Below, piece by piece: positions 41,074 to 49,675 of a DNA stretch of 64,000 nucleotides. Each line of letters begins with the position of its first letter. Positions within the stretch are counted from its first letter, which is position 1. The DNA lies in assembly GCA_031277615.1 (NCBI GenBank), contig JAITMC010000043.1, positions 1-64,000 of the forward strand, in the 5' to 3' direction. The notes under the pieces are model-generated. The model made no database searches and was not told the origin of the DNA. It was given only the letters and a program-made list of their open reading frames with translations. The position numbers were made by a program, and so were the translations under genes. The DNA is from Chryseobacterium sp. (lineage in GTDB: Bacteria; Bacteroidota; Bacteroidia; Flavobacteriales; Weeksellaceae).

Positions 41074-42822
41074 CTAAGATATGGTGTGTGTTTTCTCAGT
41101 AGTAGTAACATACGTTTCTGAACTTACCGTATCTACAAACCTCCACTCCGCATTGGCGCTTCCGGAAGTAAATTTTATGTGAAGATAGCCTCTTTTGTAG
41201 AGGTTGGCATATTCCAGATCGTCTATCAGGATGGAAAATGCCTGAGCCAATTCCGTTGCTTTTACAGGATCTGCACCGATTCCCAGGTAAGATTCAAGAC
41301 CGGGAGAGGATACTGAACTACAGGCCAATTCTGTTCCGATACTATTTCCCTGAGCATTTTTAAGGTGTCCGAACCATGCATTATGGGTATCTCCTGCCAG
41401 AACAACTACTTTTTTTCCTGCCAATACGGAATAGAGCTGTTCTCTTTCCATGAAGTAACCATCCCATGCATCCAGATTGTAAGGAAGTGTTGTCGTTACT
41501 CTTGCGATCTGTTGTGGAGTAAGGCCCGGATCATTTTGGAGGTATCTTAATTTAATGCTGACAAGTTCAGCAACAGCCGTCTGAAGGGCAAGCATGGTGG
41601 CAGGTTGGGCACTTCCCAGCTGCTTTATTTCAGCCAAGATTTTATTCAGCAGCAACAGCAGTTCGGCAGGAACCATCATTTTGGTCATCAGGATCTGCTG
41701 TCCCAGTACTTTCCATGTGGTAGTATCTGAATTAACCTGACCCGCTAACCATGATAACTGTTCGTTTCCGATCAGTTTTCGGCCCGGGTTCAGGAAATCG
41801 GCCTGAAAGCTGGCCTGATTGAAGTTTCCGGCTGCGTCCAGATAGTCGGAATATTCCAGCTGTTTGTCTCTTGCGATCACGCGGGTATCCATCATGTAAA
41901 GGGAAACGATATTCCCGAATTGAAAGCTTCTGTAGATTTTAAGGTCTTTTCCTGTTTTTAACGGAATGTATTCACTGTAGGCCTGAAACGCTGCCATTTT
42001 TCTCGCCTGAAAATCACCTTCATTCGGCTGATGATTGGCAGCACCGGTCATATAGGTATTATCGGCAAATTCGTGGTCATCCCATACACAGATGAACGGT
42101 TTTTTCTGATGCAGAAGCTGAAGATCTTTATCTCCTCTGTATTGTCTGTATCTTTCTCTGTAATCACTAAGGTTAAGGATTTCTTTGGCAGGCTTATGTG
42201 CTCTTCCCAAAGCATTGGTATACGGATTGGTTCCGTATTCTCCCGGTGCGTATTCATAGATGTAATCCCCAAGATGAACAACCACATCGGCTTCTGAGCG
42301 GGCAATGGCTCCATACACATTAAAGAGACCGGCAGGAAAGTTGGAACAGGACACCACTGCCATTTTCACTTCATTTACCGGGTCTGATTTAGATGGCAGC
42401 GTTCGTGTTTCTCCGGTTACACTGGACTCTTTTGTTTTTATATTGTAGAATCTGTAGTAATATTGGGTATTGGAAGGAATATCCTGCACATTGACAGCTA
42501 CGGTAAAGTCGTTGACAGAAGCAGCGTAAGCTTTGCCACGTCTCAGTACTTCGGAGAAGCTGCTGTTTTTGCTGATCTCCCAGGTAATTTCGGCGTCGGT
42601 ACCTCCGGAATATCTTGTCCAGATGATAATTCCTTTATCGGAAGGGTCAAAACTAGCTACTCCGGATTCAAATCCTTTGCTGGTAAGACCATCCGGGGCT
42701 CCTTCAGCATCTATGGGATCATTGGTACAGCTTTCGATGAGGGGGGCAATGAGTATTCCTCCTGCTGCGAGTAATGAATTTTTAAGAAATCGTCTTCTGC
42801 TGAACGGGTTGTTGTTGTTCAT
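41074..42822 (-). CDS. phoD: PhoD-type alkaline phosphatase
   Basis: A 582-residue secreted phosphatase/phosphodiesterase of the PhoD family. A Tat signal (SRRRFLKNSLLAAGG) at residues 8-25 precedes a lipobox-like LIESC. A fibronectin-like domain follows, then the catalytic domain with VVHLGDYIYEYAPG, WDDHEFADN (near residue 260) and AGDTHNAWFG. Exported through Tat, perhaps lipid-anchored. Calcium and iron ligands (D, H, C) are present as in the family. The ORF can begin upstream at TTG 42849; the ATG at 42822 gives the right Tat N-terminus. Confidence 0.9.
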   Translation of the reverse strand: MNNNNPFSRRRFLKNSLLAAGGILIAPLIESCTNDPIDAEGAPDGLTSKGFESGVASFDPSDKGIIIWTRYSGGTDAEITWEISKNSSFSEVLRRGKAYAASVNDFTVAVNVQDIPSNTQYYYRFYNIKTKESSVTGETRTLPSKSDPVNEVKMAVVSCSNFPAGLFNVYGAIARSEADVVVHLGDYIYEYAPGEYGTNPYTNALGRAHKPAKEILNLSDYRERYRQYRGDKDLQLLHQKKPFICVWDDHEFADNTYMTGAANHQPNEGDFQARKMAAFQAYSEYIPLKTGKDLKIYRSFQFGNIVSLYMMDTRVIARDKQLEYSDYLDAAGNFNQASFQADFLNPGRKLIGNEQLSWLAGQVNSDTTTWKVLGQQILMTKMMVPAELLLLLNKILAEIKQLGSAQPATMLALQTAVAELVSIKLRYLQNDPGLTPQQIARVTTTLPYNLDAWDGYFMEREQLYSVLAGKKVVVLAGDTHNAWFGHLKNAQGNSIGTELACSSVSSPGLESYLGIGADPVKATELAQAFSILIDDLEYANLYKRGYLHIKFTSGSANAEWRFVDTVSSETYVTTTEKTHTIS

Positions 42823-42966
42823 CTTTGTTTTTCTGCAAAGCAACATCAATCCCGGATCAATTCTGTTAAGCCAGTTTTAATTATTTTTTATGAATATTTA
42901 AACAATTGTTTAATTCATGTATAACTTACTGTTCTTCAGATTTTTTCCTTGATTTTTTCAATATCT

Positions 42967-43713
42967 TTAATTGATGCGTTCCTGATATAACTGCTGGCCC
43001 CAGGCCTGAATATCCCGTTCCCACTGTCTTGAATGAAAGAGTTCATTGAATTCGGTTACAATTTTGCTCACAGCATTCGGGTCTGCTGTTCTTATTCTGG
43101 TTTCATAATTTCCTTTCATTCCGCTGCCGGTAAAATTCAGCGACCCCATATAAACCACTTCGTCATCTATAATATAAATTTTACTGTGTATAAGGCTTTT
43201 ACCGCCCGGAGAAACAAAAACTTTAAAAGGAAACAGCTGCCTGTAGTGATAATTATAAATTCTTTTATTCTTAATTTTCGTAAGGTATAGGTTGCGGATA
43301 AGAAACAGCGCTACCCCAGGAATCAATCCGTATAAAAATTTCGGATCTTTAAGGGAATAGACCAGAGTAATGGATATGACAACCAGCCCCAACATCATAT
43401 AAAGAAGCATTTTCTGTAAACTGATCCAGCTGTTGCGGACCGCCTGGGCATTCTGATCTACCGTACATTCCTGGATGATCATCTTATGGATATTTTTCTC
43501 ATATTCACCATAATAATCTTCAATATCATCGGAAGTAATCAGGCTTACCTGAATTCCTTTTGAATGTAAAATAATCAGCTGTTTAATGAGATAAGCCGAT
43601 AAATACGGCGAAACAATTTTTACATTTTTCTTTGCATTTCCGATCTCTTCGAGAAGCTTTTTTCCGGCTCCACGGCCAATATAGATGTCACAATTTGCAC
43701 TGTTGCAATACAT
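42967..43713 (-). CDS. Phospholipase D-like membrane protein
   Basis: A 248-residue protein with one PLD/HKD motif (HSKIYIIDDEVVYMGSLNFTGSGMKGN, near residue 175) and two membrane helices in the middle (around 95-140). The N-terminal half has a PLD-like fold start (CDIYIGRGAGKKLLEEI) without the HKD. One HKD per chain implies dimerisation. Some relatives are nucleases or cardiolipin synthases. Role unknown. Confidence 0.75.
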   Translation of the reverse strand: MYCNSANCDIYIGRGAGKKLLEEIGNAKKNVKIVSPYLSAYLIKQLIILHSKGIQVSLITSDDIEDYYGEYEKNIHKMIIQECTVDQNAQAVRNSWISLQKMLLYMMLGLVVISITLVYSLKDPKFLYGLIPGVALFLIRNLYLTKIKNKRIYNYHYRQLFPFKVFVSPGGKSLIHSKIYIIDDEVVYMGSLNFTGSGMKGNYETRIRTADPNAVSKIVTEFNELFHSRQWERDIQAWGQQLYQERIN

Positions 43714-43786
43714 AATTCTTCAAATAAGGAATTAATATACCCATTTTATTCCGGGATACAAAACATAAATTCTGTTGCTGCATTAA

Positions 43787-43818
43787 AAAAACACTTACAT
43801 CTCTGTAAGCGTTTATTT
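43787..43818 (-). terminator. Terminator of map
   Basis: Minus strand AAACGCTTAC pairs with GTAAGTGTTT around AGAGAT, then seven T. Confidence 0.7.
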
Positions 43819-43836
43819 TATCTTTTATGAATAAGA

Positions 43837-44601
43837 TTAGTTCAGAATTCCATTCATTTCTGTTAAAATAACGGGTTTTCCGTCGGTAATCAGAATGGTA
43901 TGTTCATGTTGAGCCATATACCCGCCTTTATTTCCTACCATCGTCCAGCCGTCATTAAGTTCAACAGCGATGTTGGAGGTAGTTGAGATAAAAGTTTCGA
44001 TGGCTACCACCGAATTTTTACGGAATCTTCGGGTATCGAACCTGTTTTTATAGTTCATCAGCTCATCGGGCTGTTCATGCAGGCTCTTTCCTACTCCATG
44101 TCCCCCGAGGTTTTTAATGACTTTGAAGCCCCGTTTTTTCGCTTCGGTTTCCATAAGTCCGCCGATGTCAGCAATTCTTACCCCGCCTTTGATATGGCTG
44201 ATCGCTTTTTCAAGGATATCCCTGGAAGCGTCAACGAGTTTCTGATGGCCGTTGATATCTTCTCCAACAATGAAGGAGCCTCCGTTATCTGCCCAATATC
44301 CGTTCAGTTCCGCAGAAACATCAATATTAATCAGGTCACCTTCTTTCAGAATTCTTTGTTCTGAAGGAATGCCATGACAGAACTCATTGTCTACGCTGAT
44401 GCAGGTCCATCCCGGAAATCCATAGGTAAGATAGGGTGCAGATTTTGCGCCAAAACTTTCCAGGATCTTCGCTCCGTATTCATCCAGATCTTTGGTGGTC
44501 ATTCCCGGCTTTGCATACCGGGTCATTTCTTTCAGGGTAAAAGCGACGGCTTCGCTTACCTTTTGCATCCCGATGAGTTCGCTTTCGTTTGTTATTGACA
44601 T
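43837..44601 (-). CDS. map: Type I methionine aminopeptidase
   Basis: A 254-residue metallopeptidase that removes the N-terminal Met from nascent proteins. Metal ligands appear in NIDVSAELNGYWADNGGSF, NLGGHGVGKSLHEQPD, and VVAIETFISTTS. A final E lies in AQHEHTILITD. The frame extends upstream to 44712 but the ATG at 44601 (MSITNESELIGMQ) is the normal start. The chain matches type Ia length and lacks the SH3-like extension. A terminator follows. Confidence 0.93.
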   Translation of the reverse strand: MSITNESELIGMQKVSEAVAFTLKEMTRYAKPGMTTKDLDEYGAKILESFGAKSAPYLTYGFPGWTCISVDNEFCHGIPSEQRILKEGDLINIDVSAELNGYWADNGGSFIVGEDINGHQKLVDASRDILEKAISHIKGGVRIADIGGLMETEAKKRGFKVIKNLGGHGVGKSLHEQPDELMNYKNRFDTRRFRKNSVVAIETFISTTSNIAVELNDGWTMVGNKGGYMAQHEHTILITDGKPVILTEMNGILN

Positions 44602-44708
44602 AATTGCAGTTTGTATATAATTGGAACAGCTTATTTCTGTTGAGAACGACAAAGTTAAAGAAATAAAATGTTTCCTGCCCGATGAAAACGACTCTTGTCC
44701 ATTGATTT

Positions 44709-45026
44709 TCAAAATTCTTTATTTCCGTAATAGGCTTCAATGGCATCCTGAACATCGGTTTTCAGCGTTGAACTGTCAGGAAATTTAAGCTGAAGCCCTT
44801 TCAGACACCCGATAAATTCTTTACTCTGAAGCTGATAGGAAAGTTCTTCAAAACGGGAAGATATCCATTCAAGGGTATCAAGATCCAATTGATTCAGTGC
44901 TTCGATCGCCTGGGAAACATCAGACAGCAACATTTCTGCAATGAGATCCTTGTCTGATGAAACTGTGGGATCATTCAGATGCTTGTTTTTAATGTTTTGA
45001 ACGATTTCTGTGATTTTTGTTTTCAT
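44709..45026 (-). CDS. Hypothetical 105-aa helical protein
   Basis: A 105-residue acidic, all-helical protein (for example SQAIEALNQLDLDTLEWISSRFEELSYQLQ). No domain recognised, no signal. Cytoplasmic and probably monocistronic; about 100 bases separate it from map. Start at ATG 45026. Confidence 0.6.
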   Translation of the reverse strand: MKTKITEIVQNIKNKHLNDPTVSSDKDLIAEMLLSDVSQAIEALNQLDLDTLEWISSRFEELSYQLQSKEFIGCLKGLQLKFPDSSTLKTDVQDAIEAYYGNKEF

Positions 45027-45175
45027 GGTATTTTCCGGCTAAAATAGCTAAAATGTGTTTTGCTTAATAAATATTTTAGCTGTCAATGATAGCCTCAGGT
45101 GCAAAAACTTTAACGGAAACAGTTATTAATTTCCAAATGAATGGATATTCTTTCATCATACATAACGGGATCATT

Positions 45176-45832
45176 TTAAGCCATTCTGCCAATATCATTC
45201 ATCCGGTCTCTTGTTGGTGGATCTCTGTACTCCCCCCTGCTTAGTCGGTCAACATGATCACGCATTGCTCTGTCTGTAAAATCTTTTATCTGTTTTTCAA
45301 AATTCTGTCTTTCTTTTTCCGCCTTCACATCAATATTGAATTTCTGATTAATGCTTGCCTTTATTGTGTTTAACTGATTAATATTGACATAGGTGTCTGC
45401 ATCATTCACTTTAACCGTTAATTTTTCAGTATAAGTACCTATATAATTCGATTTCTCTCCGATAGTAGGATATCCCTCCGGAATAATTGAATCCAACTTT
45501 ACATCTCCACCCCAGTCAATCGAAAAGGTAACATTATAGGTAACATCTCTACCCATTCCGTCGTCCAGGGCTTCCCTCACCAAATCTTTTATCGTTTCTA
45601 TTTTTTCTGAACGGAAATCTCTCACTAATTCCCGGATAGTTTCCGTCCAAGAACTTATAGCGTCCGGCAGATCTTCCAATGGATTCTCTCTGGTTCTGTA
45701 AGGGTTGGAAGGAGTTCTATACGAAGGAACTGAGATAGAAGGCCTTGAGGATATATTGGCTATGAGACTTACATAAGAATTCAGAACAACATACTGTGAA
45801 TCTGTAAACGGTGAAAATCTATTAGGTTTCAT
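45176..45832 (-). CDS. Hypothetical protein, partner of the 412-aa gene
   Basis: A 218-residue protein with a Pro/Arg-rich linker at ~35-60 and a charged, coiled-coil C-terminus (KAEKERQNFEKQIKDFTDRAMRDHV). The middle part (YNVTFSIDWGGDVKLDSII) looks beta-rich. No family recognised. It starts 10 bases after the upstream gene and is probably co-transcribed with it. Confidence 0.55.
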   Translation of the reverse strand: MKPNRFSPFTDSQYVVLNSYVSLIANISSRPSISVPSYRTPSNPYRTRENPLEDLPDAISSWTETIRELVRDFRSEKIETIKDLVREALDDGMGRDVTYNVTFSIDWGGDVKLDSIIPEGYPTIGEKSNYIGTYTEKLTVKVNDADTYVNINQLNTIKASINQKFNIDVKAEKERQNFEKQIKDFTDRAMRDHVDRLSRGEYRDPPTRDRMNDIGRMA

Positions 45833-45842
45833 AACTTATTTT

Positions 45843-47078
45843 TTATTCTGTTAATGCTACTCTAATGAATAAAATGATATCCTGAATCTGATTTCTTGGA
45901 TTTCCCTGCGAACTGAAAGCCGGCACTTTAATTCTCCAGTCATCATTTTCAACAAAAGGATCTGCATTGAAATAAGCGAGGCTTTTCACCTGATTATCAA
46001 AAGTTAAATCTTTTGCATTGGTACAGGAAACAGTAAACTCCGGCAACAGATAAGAATTTCCTAAAGAATCTTTTTGTTTGGGCAATATTACTTTTAGATT
46101 CCAATATTCTGCATTATTAATTCTGTCATCTCTTCTTACTCCTGCTCCGATATTTCTGATGCGGACCAGTTTTTTACCAGATAGAATGTTTTTAGGAAGT
46201 TTAAATTCAATTGTTCCGCTATCTCTTTTAATATCAAATGTTGGAATATTGAAAATAGGAGAAGTAACAGCGGCACTATCCTTATCAAAAAAACCTGTCT
46301 TAAGGGGTAATATAAGAGTAAATTCCTGTTCCTGTTCCAATATTTTACTTAGCTTCAAAAGATTTCTCTTTAGCCACAAATAGTATTTATTCAAGAGATT
46401 ATCCTTAGTGACTGGAGGTAAAGGAGAATCGATATCATAAACTGTTTTAAAACCAACTTCCAGGCATTTCAATTTTCTGAAAACCTCTTTAAAATCCTCC
46501 CAGTAAATCTCTTTAGTTTCTATATATCTTGACAGATAATTAAGTCCCGAATTATTATCCTGAGAAAATTCGGATAAAAGATCTTCATATTTATCATTCA
46601 CTGCTTTTAGTTCCCTTTTCGCACTTTTAATATTCTTTTCATATTCCTCCACCTTCTGAACAGAAGATATTTCAGCAGTTATTACATTATCAGTACCAAC
46701 CTTTAGAGCGGATTGTTTTGACAGTATTTTTCCGGAACTGCTGAAATTATTGTCAGATTCAATTACTTTAGATTCATAATCCCGTTTTTTTACTGACATA
46801 ATCTTATTTATACTGTCAGTCAGGAGCGTTATCTCCAAATTTTTCAGTTCGGTCCTTTTTTGGATACAACTTTGGAGAAGTTCCGAAGCTTCATTCAGAA
46901 GAAGTTCCACTGCAAAAGGATTATATGCTAAAGGAGCTTCGTTAAGCTGATTCAGATCTTGCATAAGGCGGTCATCCTCAATTTCTTTTTTCACTTTAAT
47001 GATGACTGAATCGTTGGGGGTCAAATCTGGTATTGCTTCTATCAAAACCTCTGCTAAAATTTGATTTTTAGGTGCCAT
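45843..47078 (-). CDS. Hypothetical protein, possibly distantly Tc-toxin-related
   Basis: A 411-residue protein. Residues ~50-190 form a coiled coil (EEYEKNIKSAKRELKAVNDKYEDLL). The C-terminal ~200 residues are beta-rich, with KLVRIRNIGAGVRRDDRI and YWNLKVILPKQKDSLG. The stretch before 'RIRNIG' weakly recalls the TcA/TcB-binding segment of insecticidal toxins, too weakly to name. A GTG at 47108 is possible; ATG 47078 is preferred. Unknown function; pairs with the gene downstream. 47109-47397 shows no gene. Confidence 0.5.
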   Translation of the reverse strand: MAPKNQILAEVLIEAIPDLTPNDSVIIKVKKEIEDDRLMQDLNQLNEAPLAYNPFAVELLLNEASELLQSCIQKRTELKNLEITLLTDSINKIMSVKKRDYESKVIESDNNFSSSGKILSKQSALKVGTDNVITAEISSVQKVEEYEKNIKSAKRELKAVNDKYEDLLSEFSQDNNSGLNYLSRYIETKEIYWEDFKEVFRKLKCLEVGFKTVYDIDSPLPPVTKDNLLNKYYLWLKRNLLKLSKILEQEQEFTLILPLKTGFFDKDSAAVTSPIFNIPTFDIKRDSGTIEFKLPKNILSGKKLVRIRNIGAGVRRDDRINNAEYWNLKVILPKQKDSLGNSYLLPEFTVSCTNAKDLTFDNQVKSLAYFNADPFVENDDWRIKVPAFSSQGNPRNQIQDIILFIRVALTE

Positions 47079-47397
47079 ACTTTCTGTATTTGTTTTATTG
47101 ATTGTCACTATGTTCCTGTTTGATACTTATATTTCAACAGCTAGCCTCTCTACTCCAATAGCACTTAATATAGCTTTATTCAATAAAGTTTTTCAACATT
47201 AATAAGGTTTATGGAAGTAGAATCATCAATCAAATGTAGTTAGCTTCTCAAAGTTCCGAAATACTACTTTTGGGTAATTTTTGTGGTTGATAAGAATTAG
47301 ATTTAAAAGAGTATGCCTTCTAAGTATTAGTAATAACTTTGGGACACAGGATTATTAAAGACATTAAGTTTAAAATACTGACTTACAGATATAAATA

Positions 47398-47423
47398 AAA
47401 AAGCACTCTGTTTGAGTGCTTTT
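47398..47423 (-). terminator. Terminator after tRNA-Met
   Basis: Minus strand AAAAGCACTC pairs with GAGTGCTTTT around AAACA, followed by T. Confidence 0.8.
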
Positions 47424-47426
47424 CTG

Positions 47427-47500
47427 TGGTCCCACCTGGGCTCGAACCAGGGACCACCTGATTATGAGTCAGGTGCTCTAACCAACTGAGCTATAGGACC
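47427..47500 (-). tRNA. tRNA-Met (CAU), elongator type
   Basis: Canonical: acceptor GGTCCTA/TGGGACC, D stem GCTC/GAGC, anticodon stem CCTGA/TCAGG with loop CTCATAA, T arm CCTGG/CCAGG, discriminator A. It serves as an in-window control for normal tRNA shape. No CCA encoded. Confidence 0.95.
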
Positions 47501-47562
47501 TCAAAACTTGGTTAAATTTTGTGACTGCAAAAATAGCAAAATTTATTTCACTACAAAATTTT

Positions 47563-47961
47563 TTATGGTTTTTCTTGACACAATTCTACCAGGACTCCGT
47601 TGGTAGATTTGGGGTGAAGAAAGACAACTAATTTATTATCAGCACCTTCTTTCGGTTCTTCGGAGATAAACTGAAATCCTTCTTTTTTTAGCCTTTCGAC
47701 CTCTGCAAGGATGTTTTCTACACCGAAAGCCAGATGATGGATGCCTTCGCCTTTTTTATCGATAAATTTGGAGATCGGACTTTCCGGGTTGCTGGCTTCC
47801 AGAAGTTCTATTTTGCTTCCCCCCGTTTCATAGAAGGAAGTTACCACGCCTTCCCTCTCCACAGTTTCCTGTTTGTAGGATTCTTTTCCTAAGAGTCTGG
47901 CAAAAAGATCGTCAGAAATGCCTAAAGATTTTACGGCAATACCGATATGTTCTAATTTCAT
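47563..47961 (-). CDS. mce: Methylmalonyl-CoA epimerase
   Basis: A 132-residue VOC-fold enzyme that interconverts the R and S forms of methylmalonyl-CoA. It starts MKLEHIGIAVKSL, has IHHLAFGVEN in the second half and ends with GVLVELCQEK; these carry the metal His and Glu. Length is typical. A divergent promoter region with rbfA lies upstream. Confidence 0.9.
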   Translation of the reverse strand: MKLEHIGIAVKSLGISDDLFARLLGKESYKQETVEREGVVTSFYETGGSKIELLEASNPESPISKFIDKKGEGIHHLAFGVENILAEVERLKKEGFQFISEEPKEGADNKLVVFLHPKSTNGVLVELCQEKP

Positions 47962-48028
47962 AAATACTGTTGAATATAATTAAATCGTAAATTTGATACC
48001 GGCGCTAATTTTCGGGCATCAATTCAAA

Positions 48029-48045
48029 CAAAAGTACTAAATTTG
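48029..48045. promoter_or_regulatory. Back-to-back promoter boxes of mce and rbfA
   Basis: Minus strand TACTTTTG (48029-48036) faces mce and plus strand TAAATTTG (48038-48045) faces rbfA, a compact divergent promoter. Confidence 0.55.
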
Positions 48046-48053
48046 CACAAATT

Positions 48054-48413
48054 ATGGAAAGTAACAGACAAAGAAAAGTAGCACAGATCATTCAGGAAGA
48101 CTTCGCAGAGCTTTTCCGCAAACAGGCTTCGGAAAGCAAGCAGAGTATTCTGGTATCCGTTTCAGATGTAAAAGTAACGGCAGATCTGGGTATTGCTAAG
48201 ATTTATTTAAGCATTTTCCCGCAGGAATTCCGTTCTGCAGTGATGAAGGAAATTGAAGAAAACAAGCCTCAGTACAGAAATTTTATTGGTCAGAAAATGG
48301 CCAAACAGGTCCGCATCATTCCACAGCTTAACTTTTATCTGGATACCGCTCTTGATGATGTTGAGAGACTGGAAAGAGAATTAAGAGGCGAAGGCGACAA
48401 TCCTGTTTTATAA
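48054..48413 (+). CDS. rbfA: 30S ribosome-binding factor RbfA
   Basis: A 119-residue KH-fold protein for late 16S rRNA and 30S maturation. Motifs: ESNRQRKVAQIIQEDFAELF, a VSVSDVKVTADLGIAKIYLSIFP strand and RIIPQLNFYLDTALDDVERLE at the end, all characteristic. The ATG is 9 bases after a perfect promoter box. The next gene starts 6 bases after the stop, with a TTG. Confidence 0.95.
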   Translation: MESNRQRKVAQIIQEDFAELFRKQASESKQSILVSVSDVKVTADLGIAKIYLSIFPQEFRSAVMKEIEENKPQYRNFIGQKMAKQVRIIPQLNFYLDTALDDVERLERELRGEGDNPVL

Positions 48414-48418
48414 GAATT

Positions 48419-49624
48419 TTGAAGAATATTGCATTTTACATAGCATCCAGATACCTTTTGGCTAAAAAAGGCAGTACCGCCGTAACGTTTATTACGTGGC
48501 TTTCGGTGGGTGCCATGACGGTTGCCGTAACTGCAATGTTCGTGATCATTTCGGTTTTTTCAGGGCTTGAAGACCTGAATAAAGACCTGATCTCCAATCT
48601 CCATGCCGACCTTACGATTAAAAGCGCTTCGGGAAAGACCCTGAAAGATCTGGATAAGATCAATACCACTTTAAAAAACAATAAAGCCATCAGCAGTTTT
48701 TCCCGTGTGATTGAGGAAAAAGTATACATCAGTTTCCGTGGAAAGGGTGATGTAGGGTTTCTGAGAGGCGTAGATTCAGCGTATACCAAGGTAAATCCTA
48801 TTGATAAAGAAGTTATTTACGGTGTTTATCCAAGCTTTGAATATTCCAATGAAGTCTTCATGGAAACCAATCTGGATAACAGGCTTTCTATTCCCGTAGA
48901 TTCCTCCAATAACTATGCAACCGTATTTATGCCCAAGCCGGGAACCGGGATCATCAACAAAGAAGAAGATATCTATAATAAAAGGGATATTCTTGTAACC
49001 GGACTTTTTCCCGGAAAGGAACAGCTGGACAGTTATATCATTGCTCCTATTGAGCTGACTGAAGAACTTCTTGATCTTCCAAAGAAATCAGCCTATGAGA
49101 TCGTCATTAAATTAAAAAATCCGGACAGCGCCGATGCTGTCAAGCAGAATCTGCTGAAATCCCTCGGAAAAAACATTGAAATAAAAACAAAAGAAGAGGA
49201 AAATGCAGCCTTCTGGAAGATGATCAATACAGAAAAAATGTTCATCTACCTGATCTTTGCGCTTGTTATCTTTATTACGACCTTCAACCTGGCCGGAGCC
49301 ATTATTATCCTTCAACTGGATAAAAAAGAACAGGCCAAATCCCTTATTTCGTTAGGATTCCCTTTAAGCCATCTGAGAAAGACCTACTTCTACACCGGAA
49401 TTCTTATTGTGATTTCCGGCGTCATCTCCGGGCTTATCTTAGGAACGCTTTTATGCTATTTCCAGTTGTATACTGAGTTTTTCAGAGCCAATTCTATTCT
49501 TCCGTTCCCGGTAAAAATTGTCGGTAAAAATTACATCATCGTAGCCCTTACCGCTTCCCTGTTTGGAATTGCCATTTCATGGTTCTTTTCTAAAATCAGC
49601 AAAGAGTATATTACTAAAAATTAA
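48419..49624 (+). CDS. Lipoprotein-releasing (LolC/E-type) ABC permease
   Basis: A 401-residue FtsX/LolE-type permease. One membrane helix lies near residues 20-45 (STAVTFITWLSVGAMTV), a large periplasmic domain (50-265) follows, then three C-terminal helices (FIYLIFALVIFITTFNLAGA, TGILIVISGVISGLILG, YIIVALTASLFGIAISW). Role: transfer of lipoproteins from the inner membrane to the outer-membrane carrier. No ATPase gene is seen here. The start is TTG at 48419; the conserved N-terminus (KNIAFYIASRYL) leaves no ATG alternative. It is coupled to rbfA. Confidence 0.85.
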   Translation: MKNIAFYIASRYLLAKKGSTAVTFITWLSVGAMTVAVTAMFVIISVFSGLEDLNKDLISNLHADLTIKSASGKTLKDLDKINTTLKNNKAISSFSRVIEEKVYISFRGKGDVGFLRGVDSAYTKVNPIDKEVIYGVYPSFEYSNEVFMETNLDNRLSIPVDSSNNYATVFMPKPGTGIINKEEDIYNKRDILVTGLFPGKEQLDSYIIAPIELTEELLDLPKKSAYEIVIKLKNPDSADAVKQNLLKSLGKNIEIKTKEEENAAFWKMINTEKMFIYLIFALVIFITTFNLAGAIIILQLDKKEQAKSLISLGFPLSHLRKTYFYTGILIVISGVISGLILGTLLCYFQLYTEFFRANSILPFPVKIVGKNYIIVALTASLFGIAISWFFSKISKEYITKN

Positions 49625-49675
49625 CACGTTTCGTTTTCATTTTTTCGTACCTTTACGCCCCTTAATTTTTAAGAA